64,000 nucleotides of DNA, taken from assembly GCA_944376125.1 (NCBI GenBank), contig CALWBQ010000005.1, forward strand, positions 1 through 64,000, read 5' to 3'. The notes below the pieces were generated by a model. The model saw nothing but the letters and a program-made list of their open reading frames with translations, searched no databases and was not told the origin of the DNA. This DNA comes from an uncultured Lachnospiraceae bacterium (GTDB taxonomy: Bacteria; Bacillota; Clostridia; Lachnospirales; Lachnospiraceae). This document shows, one piece after another, positions 58,294 to 64,000 of this stretch. The position numbers were made by a program, and so were the translations under genes. The stretch's first letter is position 1; each line of letters begins with the position of its first letter.

Positions 58294-58367
58294 TCGAGGC
58301 GACGTGATTCGAACACGCGACCTCTGCGTCCCGAACGCAGCGCTCTACCAAACTGAGCCACGCCTCG
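58294..58367 (-). tRNA. tRNA-Pro (CGG)
   Basis: A 74-nt tRNA. Acceptor CGAGGCG/CGCCTCG, D arm GGCTCAGTTTGGTAGAGC, anticodon stem CTGCG/CGCAG around TTCGGGA (anticodon CGG), T loop GTTCGAATC. First tRNA of the operon, four bases before tRNA-Glu. Reads CCG. Confidence 0.95.
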
Positions 58368-58420
58368 ACACTGTGAATTCTGAACTCTGTTGTTTTTGCC
58401 ATCGCTCAGTCACAAGTGGT

Positions 58421-58449
58421 AGTATAATACAAAACTCGGAAACTGTCAA
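58421..58449 (-). promoter_or_regulatory. Promoter of the tRNA-Pro-Glu-Thr operon
   Basis: Consensus TTGACA, 17-base spacer and TATACT on the minus strand, about 53 bases before tRNA-Pro. Confidence 0.88.
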
Positions 58450-58535
58450 TGAAAATTTTTCAAATTTTTATAAAAATTGATTACAAATCCGTTTTTCCCT
58501 GCTCCCTCCGGGACTTTCGCTTCTCTCGCCCTATT

Positions 58536-60392
58536 TCACCGCCCTTTTTTCCGGCTGTCAAAGTACACAAAGCGGTCAACCGCGTCCAAAATGTCCTGGA
58601 AGTCCTCTCTTGGCGCCAGATCGATGTACATTTTCAGAAGAGTCTTCTCTTCTTTTTTATAAGGGCCATAAAAAATGTCAAAGAGATTGTGGCCTCTCAC
58701 ATAGGTTTTAAGCTCTTCCATATGCTCTTTTAAATCCTCTTTCGATTTTAGCTGACGTCCAAGAACCTCCGTCAATTTTCGGCCGCTTCTCAGGCGGTAC
58801 AAATATTCCTGCCACTTTTCCCATAAAATATCATAAAATTCCTCTTCGCTGGAAATGACTCCGATCTCAGACATCACTGCAGGATTCAGAAAGTAATTTT
58901 CAAATGAGTAGTACCGCAGAACCAGCACGTGCTCAGGCCGGACCCTCGGCAGCTTATCGGCGTCCTCCAGGTTTCTCTCATCGTAATAGCGGCACAGCTG
59001 GCGTTTCAGCTCCTCCGGATCCTTTCCATCTCCATCCCGGATCATCAGAAACTGGTCTTTAATGTAGAGTTGGTTCATGTATTTCAGATTGGCATACGTC
59101 TTAATGTTGGTACAGCTGTTGGTAGTAATAATGGATATTCTGGATGGCCTTCCCTCCTCATCGAGAACCTCTGAATAGTATTTTTCCAGCAGCAGCGGAA
59201 GGCGGCTCTTGTCCTGCTTTCCCTCTACGAAAAATACAAAGCTGACATTCATCAAATCTGCAGCACCGTAGCCCAAATCGTCCAAAATTCTGCTGATATC
59301 TGTTTTCTCTCGAATCGCAGAACATGAATCAGAGTCCAGAACGACCTGCCGGATCTGCCTGCTGTTAAAGTTGAAAATCAGATTAGGCGAGTGGGTGCTG
59401 AAAATCACTTGGTTTTTCTTGGACAGGCGGTATAGGATCTCACTTGCCACTTTCTGAAGCTGAGGATGCAGAAACATTTCCGGATATTCCACCAAAATGA
59501 TACTGGGCATCTGGTTTTCTTCCTCATTGTACGTCTCCAGGAGAGACAGCATATAAATGCTCTTCATACCCCTGCTCATATTTTCAATAGAGCTGATCCG
59601 TCCTCTCTCTTTATTATAGATCTGGGCCCGCACCCCAAAGACCTGTTCCGGATCCCAGTGAAAACTGTAGCAGATCTCCTCCAGCCCTCCGTTTTTGTGA
59701 AAATTTTCATTTAAGTTTTGGGCGAACTGGTTCAGGTCCATCTGATACATCTTGTATTCCATCAGCCGTGCTGCTTCCAGCAAGGTCAAGTCTCCTGGCC
59801 GCTTCTGATCGATGAGGCCAATACACTGAAAGCAATGGCGGCAGACCTTTGCACCGTCAAACATGCAGGATCCTTCCCTCATCTCCTGCTGGATCACCTT
59901 GGTCTGTGCCAGGAGAAGATCTCTCTGAAGCTGTTCCATATTCCGATCCGTATCAATGTAATACAGCCTGGGAAGGATTTCCTCTATGTATTTATTGTGC
60001 TTTTTTGAGCCATCCCCGTACCGCTTCTTTCCCTCCCGGTTGACAGTACAGGTAAAGTTCAGTGTCTCCCCCTGTAAGGAGGGAAGCCGCCTCCTCATCT
60101 CCTGTTCCCAGAGGCTGTACCGCTTGTATGGGCTGACTGCGCCCCTCTGATGAAACAGATGCAGATCCTCCGCTGTAATCTCCAGCCCCACCTCGATCTC
60201 AATATTCTGGAGTTTTTCATTAAAATCCTCCGGCCTCGCCTGGCGAACGCCAGTTACCAACCGGATAGCATCCAGCACGGAAGTTTTTCCAGTATTATTT
60301 TTTCCCACCAAGATCAGGGCATTTTCGATATCATGGATCTCCATTTCCTCAATGGATTTAAAATGGCGGATTGCAAGGCTGGTAAACTTCAT
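58536..60392 (-). CDS. OLD-like ATPase with TOPRIM-like nuclease domain
   Basis: A 618-residue SMC-related protein. Walker A GKNNTGKTS (31-39), an ABC-type signature near SRGMKSIYMLSLLE, Walker B IILVEYPEMFLHPQLQ and the STHSP switch form the ATPase. The C-terminal part has TOPRIM-like acidic motifs FFVEGKQDKSRL and IRDGDGKD. A cluster Cys176, Cys184, Cys187, Cys190 (C-x7-C-x2-C-x2-C) in the arm region could bind zinc. OLD proteins are nucleases in phage exclusion or DNA repair. AGGAGG precedes the ATG, 68 bases after polC with no terminator, so it may share polC's transcript. No partner gene (such as GajB) is adjacent. Confidence 0.85.
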   Translation of the reverse strand: MKFTSLAIRHFKSIEEMEIHDIENALILVGKNNTGKTSVLDAIRLVTGVRQARPEDFNEKLQNIEIEVGLEITAEDLHLFHQRGAVSPYKRYSLWEQEMRRRLPSLQGETLNFTCTVNREGKKRYGDGSKKHNKYIEEILPRLYYIDTDRNMEQLQRDLLLAQTKVIQQEMREGSCMFDGAKVCRHCFQCIGLIDQKRPGDLTLLEAARLMEYKMYQMDLNQFAQNLNENFHKNGGLEEICYSFHWDPEQVFGVRAQIYNKERGRISSIENMSRGMKSIYMLSLLETYNEEENQMPSIILVEYPEMFLHPQLQKVASEILYRLSKKNQVIFSTHSPNLIFNFNSRQIRQVVLDSDSCSAIREKTDISRILDDLGYGAADLMNVSFVFFVEGKQDKSRLPLLLEKYYSEVLDEEGRPSRISIITTNSCTNIKTYANLKYMNQLYIKDQFLMIRDGDGKDPEELKRQLCRYYDERNLEDADKLPRVRPEHVLVLRYYSFENYFLNPAVMSEIGVISSEEEFYDILWEKWQEYLYRLRSGRKLTEVLGRQLKSKEDLKEHMEELKTYVRGHNLFDIFYGPYKKEEKTLLKMYIDLAPREDFQDILDAVDRFVYFDSRKKGR

Positions 60393-60460
60393 GCTGCTTC
60401 CCCTCCTGACATAGTCGCGGCAGTTCTATTCTCATTGACAGCTCTGCACTTACAAAACGG

Positions 60461-63400
60461 TTACGCAAAATCAAACAGCGAAAGCTGATTGCTTTCCGGA
60501 AGATCCCCCAGCAGACCCAGATCTGCCATCAAATCGCAGATCGTTTTGCTGACCTTGGTACGGTTTCGGAAATCCTCTTTCGATAAAAACTTTCCGTCCT
60601 TCGCCGCATCCACGATCCCCTCCGCCGCCTTCTCGCCCAGGCCGTCAATGCTGCTGAGAGATGGCATCAGTTTGCCATCCACAATCTGAAAATGGCGGGC
60701 TTTGGCCTTATAGATGTCTATCGGAACGAATTCAAATCCTCTGGCGTACATTTCCTGTACAATTCTCATATCCCGCAGCGTATCCTGCTCTTTCTTAGAC
60801 AGGGTGTCCTGGCGCTTTTTGTAATCTGCCAGGTTTGCCTCCAGCCGCTCTCTTCCCTGGCACATTAGCTCGTAGGAAAAGCCGCTGGCCCGGATACTGA
60901 AAAAGGCTGCATAGTACGCCAGCGGATAAAAGACCTTGCAGTAGGCGATGCGCCACGCCATCATAACGTAGGCCGCCGCGTGGGCCTTGGGGAACATGTA
61001 TTTGATCTTTTTGCAGGACCAGATATACCAGTCCGGGACACCGTGTTTGGTCATTTCTTCCTCCCACTCCGGTTTCAGGCCCTTGCCTTTTCTGACACTC
61101 TCCATAATGGTAAAGGAAAGCCCTTCTTCCAATCCCATGCCTATCAAGTAGATCATAATATCGTCACGGGTACAAATTGCCGTCTGAATGGTTGCCTTTC
61201 CCTCCTGAATCAAGGTCTGTGCATTCCCCAGCCACACATCCGTACCATGGGCCAGACCCGCGATCCGCACTAGATCAGAAAAGTATTTTGGCTGGGTATC
61301 AATCAGCATCTGCATAGCAAAGTCGGTCCCAAACTCCGGAACTCCCAGAGCCCCCAGCCTGCAGCCTCCAATATCCTCCGGTGTAATCCCGAGGGCAGAT
61401 GTGTTCTGAAACAGTGACATCACCTCTTTCGAGTCCAGAGGGATATCCTTGACCGGATCCAGCCCGGTCAGATCCTGGAGCATTCGAATCATGGTGGGAT
61501 CATCGTGTCCCAGAATATCCAGTTTCAGCAGGTTGTGATCAATGGAATGGTAATCAAAATGGGTCGTCACCGTCATGGTGGTCATGTCATTGGCCGGGTG
61601 CTGGACAGGGGTAAAGGAATTGATCTCCTCCCCCAGCGGAAGCACAATAATACCGCCCGGGTGCTGGCCTGTAGTTCGCCGGACTCCCACGCATCCCTGG
61701 ACAATCCGGTTGATCTCACAGTTTCGCTTCCTGGTCCCCCTCTCCTCAAAATACTTCTTTACATAGCCGTAAGCAGTCTTGTCAGCCAGGGTTCCGATCG
61801 TTCCGGCCCGGTAGGTCTGCCCTTTTCCAAAAATAACTTCCGTGTAATCGTGGGCCTTGGATTGGTACTCGCCGGAAAAATTTAAATCGATATCCGGCTC
61901 CTTGTCCCCCTTAAATCCAAGGAACGTCTCAAATGGGATATCAAACCCATCTTTTTTCAAAGGCTGACCGCAGACGGGACAATTTTTATCCGGCATGTCA
62001 CAGCCTGCCATCCCGGCGAATTTTTTCACCTCTTCCGAGTCAAAATCGCTGTAATGGCAGTTTGGACAGTAATAATGGGGACTCAGAGGATTTACCTCTG
62101 TAATTCCCGACATGGTAGCCACCAGGGAAGATCCGACAGACCCTCTGGAACCCACCAGATAGCCGTCCTCATTGGATTTCCACACCAGTTTTTGAGCAAT
62201 AATATACATGACTGCAAAGCCATTGGAAATAATAGAATTCAGCTCTCTCTCCAGCCGTTCCACCACAATCTGTGGAAGCGGATCCCCGTACATTTCAACA
62301 GCCCGGTCATAGCAGATCTTCCGCAGGGTTTCATCGGAATTTGGAATCACCGGCGGGCATTTGTCCGGCCTTACCGGCGCAATGGGCTCACACATATCCG
62401 CAATCTTTCTGGTGTTGGTGATCACGATCTCCTCCGCCTTATTTGGATCCAAATAGTCAAATTCTTTCAGCATTTCTTCCGTAGTCCGAAGGTACAGAGG
62501 AGCCTGCTCGTCGCAGTCCTTGAATCCTTGTCCCGCCATAATGATCCTCCGGTAGATTTCATCCTGCGGATCCAGAAAATGGACATCACAGGTAGCACAT
62601 ACCGGCTTCCCAAACCGTTCTCCCAGATCAATAATCTTTTTATTCAGCTGGATCAGATCATCCATAGAGTTGACAGTGCTCTTCTCATCTCTCAGCATAA
62701 AAGCATTGTTGCCAAGGGGCTGTACCTCCAGATAATCGTAAAAATTAACAATCCTGGAAATCTCCATATCCGGGGCGCTCCGCACTAGGGCCTGATACAA
62801 TTCGCCGGCCTCACAGGCGGAACCGATGATCAGCCCCTCCCGGTACTTAGCCAGCTGGCTTTTGGGAATCCTAGGTCTTCTGGCAAAATAAGTCAGATGG
62901 GACATGGAGACCAATTTATACAGGTTAATCCGCCCCAAGTCATTTTTTGCCAAAATAATTACGTGGTAGGTAGGCAGCTTCCGTATAGCTTCCGCTGACA
63001 GATCGCTGAGCTCATTGAGCTGGTCAAGGGTCTCTATCTCCATCTTACGGAGCATTTCCACAAAAGCGACAAAAATCTCCGCTGTCGCCCCGGCGTCATC
63101 TACCGCTCTGTGATGATTCTCCAGGGAAACTCCAAGAGCCTTGGCTACCGTATCCAGCTTGTACCGGTTCAGATTCGGCAGCAGGTGGCGGGCCAAAGCC
63201 ACGGTGTCCAGCACAGTAGGCTCAAAGGGAATCCCCTGTTCTTTTGCATTGTGGGCGATAAAGCCCACGTCAAACCCGGCATTGTGAGCCACCAGGACCG
63301 AATCCCCGCAAAATTCCAGAAACTGAGGCAGAATTTCCCGGATACCCGGATACGGAAGAACCATAGAATCATTAATGCCTGTCAGTTTTTCAATCTCAAA

Positions 63401-64000
63401 GGGGATCGGCACATCAGGATTTACGAAGGTGCTGAACCGATCCACAATGGCCCCATCCATCACCTTCACTGCCCCGATCTCAATGATCTTATTCTTCTCC
63501 GCCGAAAAGCCGGTGGTCTCAATGTCAAACACTACAAAACTGCCCGAAAAATCCTGGCCCTTTGGGTTTTCTACAAGCTGCTTCAGATCATCTACCAGAT
63601 ATCCTTCTACGCCGTACAGAATCTTAAAGGAATCGCCCTTATCCAGAGCGTGGTTGGCATCCGGGAAAGCCTGAACACAGCCATGATCCGTTATGGCAAT
63701 GGCGGGCATCCCCCATTTCTTCGCCCGCTTAATAATATCCTTCACCTCGGAGACTCCGTCCATGTCGCTCATCTTTGTATGGCAGTGAAGCTCCACCCGC
63801 TTTGTCAAGCTATTGTCCATTCGCTTGGATGTAAAGTCCTCGCATTTTTTAATGCCAGTGACAGAGCCGAGAGTCAATTCTCCGTCAAATTTATCGATGG
63901 TGGTAACACCTTTGATCTTAATGAAATTTCCTACCGCCACTGCATTGTTCAGATCCTCCAGCATTTCCTCCCTGGCAAATACCTTGACCGTAATGCTGTC
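60461..64000 (-). CDS. polC: PolC-type DNA polymerase III alpha subunit, partial (5' end outside window)
   Basis: The last 1,179 codons of the Gram-positive replicative polymerase; the frame is open to the right edge (DSITVKVFAREE precedes the first internal Met), so the N terminus is missing. In order: end of the OB fold, PHP domain (HCHTKMSDMDGV), the inserted DEDDh proofreading exonuclease (VFDIETTGFS; AHNAGFDVGF; HHRAVDDAGATAE), remaining PHP, a zinc module (CPNC, CPVC), and the polymerase palm with PDIDLNFSGEYQ. It ends SLFDFA. Intact throughout the visible part. Confidence 0.96.
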   Translation of the reverse strand, partial: DSITVKVFAREEMLEDLNNAVAVGNFIKIKGVTTIDKFDGELTLGSVTGIKKCEDFTSKRMDNSLTKRVELHCHTKMSDMDGVSEVKDIIKRAKKWGMPAIAITDHGCVQAFPDANHALDKGDSFKILYGVEGYLVDDLKQLVENPKGQDFSGSFVVFDIETTGFSAEKNKIIEIGAVKVMDGAIVDRFSTFVNPDVPIPFEIEKLTGINDSMVLPYPGIREILPQFLEFCGDSVLVAHNAGFDVGFIAHNAKEQGIPFEPTVLDTVALARHLLPNLNRYKLDTVAKALGVSLENHHRAVDDAGATAEIFVAFVEMLRKMEIETLDQLNELSDLSAEAIRKLPTYHVIILAKNDLGRINLYKLVSMSHLTYFARRPRIPKSQLAKYREGLIIGSACEAGELYQALVRSAPDMEISRIVNFYDYLEVQPLGNNAFMLRDEKSTVNSMDDLIQLNKKIIDLGERFGKPVCATCDVHFLDPQDEIYRRIIMAGQGFKDCDEQAPLYLRTTEEMLKEFDYLDPNKAEEIVITNTRKIADMCEPIAPVRPDKCPPVIPNSDETLRKICYDRAVEMYGDPLPQIVVERLERELNSIISNGFAVMYIIAQKLVWKSNEDGYLVGSRGSVGSSLVATMSGITEVNPLSPHYYCPNCHYSDFDSEEVKKFAGMAGCDMPDKNCPVCGQPLKKDGFDIPFETFLGFKGDKEPDIDLNFSGEYQSKAHDYTEVIFGKGQTYRAGTIGTLADKTAYGYVKKYFEERGTRKRNCEINRIVQGCVGVRRTTGQHPGGIIVLPLGEEINSFTPVQHPANDMTTMTVTTHFDYHSIDHNLLKLDILGHDDPTMIRMLQDLTGLDPVKDIPLDSKEVMSLFQNTSALGITPEDIGGCRLGALGVPEFGTDFAMQMLIDTQPKYFSDLVRIAGLAHGTDVWLGNAQTLIQEGKATIQTAICTRDDIMIYLIGMGLEEGLSFTIMESVRKGKGLKPEWEEEMTKHGVPDWYIWSCKKIKYMFPKAHAAAYVMMAWRIAYCKVFYPLAYYAAFFSIRASGFSYELMCQGRERLEANLADYKKRQDTLSKKEQDTLRDMRIVQEMYARGFEFVPIDIYKAKARHFQIVDGKLMPSLSSIDGLGEKAAEGIVDAAKDGKFLSKEDFRNRTKVSKTICDLMADLGLLGDLPESNQLSLFDFA

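Noticed and set aside
58083-58367. tRNA cluster as an integration site for a mobile element
   Set aside because: No integrase, no direct repeat of a tRNA 3' end and no foreign-looking genes were found nearby.

Overview
This 64 kb window looks like a chromosomal segment of a low-to-mid GC anaerobic Firmicute of class Clostridia, most likely a gut Lachnospiraceae relative. The signs are a PolC-type replicase, a PASTA-domain Ser/Thr kinase with its phosphatase, an SpoIIIE/FtsK translocase next to TepA (a sporulating-Firmicute pairing), stand-alone formate-tetrahydrofolate ligase, glycyl-radical chemistry, ECF vitamin transport, and strong AGGAGG ribosome binding sites. The family placement is an inference from gene content. 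No phage, IS element, CRISPR array or rRNA was seen. Several displayed starts were moved to the codon best supported by a Shine-Dalgarno (SD) sequence.

Layout. 1-775: vitamin B6 cassette (pyridoxal kinase, cut by the window edge, coupled to an ECF S component). 913-12799: the classic translation/cell-wall-signalling cluster in minus-strand order priA, def, fmt, zinc peptidase, rsmB, rlmN, prpC, prkC, rsgA, rpe, thiN, with many genes overlapping or nearly touching. 12814-21044: murF, murE, fhs, ftsK/spoIIIE and tepA. 21240-22439: a eukaryote-type NADP isocitrate dehydrogenase on the plus strand. 22539-25904: a small conserved hypothetical, polA and an orphan zf-HC2 membrane protein. 26083-33906: tRNA-Leu, an anchored secreted protein with upp, then topB, a LbetaH acyltransferase-like protein, an EamA transporter, galM and asd. 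34015-38180: a type II topoisomerase pair. 38365-41209: a small cell-wall-repeat protein, a decayed BglG/LicT antiterminator and an intact GH1 phospho-beta-glucosidase.

41461-50701 is a nucleoside uptake and salvage operon: BMP lipoprotein, ABC ATPase and two permeases, cytidine and adenosine deaminases, and a YccF protein. Inserted between the binding protein and its ATPase is a YjjI-type glycyl radical enzyme with its YjjW activase, a pair whose reaction is unknown to me. The context argues that its substrate comes from nucleosides.

50900-57807 is the most novel-looking locus. An AraC-type regulator carries an N-terminal TIM-barrel domain that is a paralog of an enzyme in the operon it precedes. 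The operon encodes a Tm-1-like ATP-binding protein, the stand-alone TIM-barrel protein, a DASS/SLC13 anion carrier and a leaderless aryl-sulfate sulfotransferase. The two Tm-1 halves, fused in plant proteins, are separate neighbours here. I propose an inducible import-and-processing pathway for an organic anion, possibly a sulfate conjugate.

58083-64000: a three-tRNA operon (Pro, Glu, Thr) with a near-consensus promoter, an OLD-like ATPase/TOPRIM protein, and polC running off the right edge. All five tRNAs in the window carry C at the wobble position.
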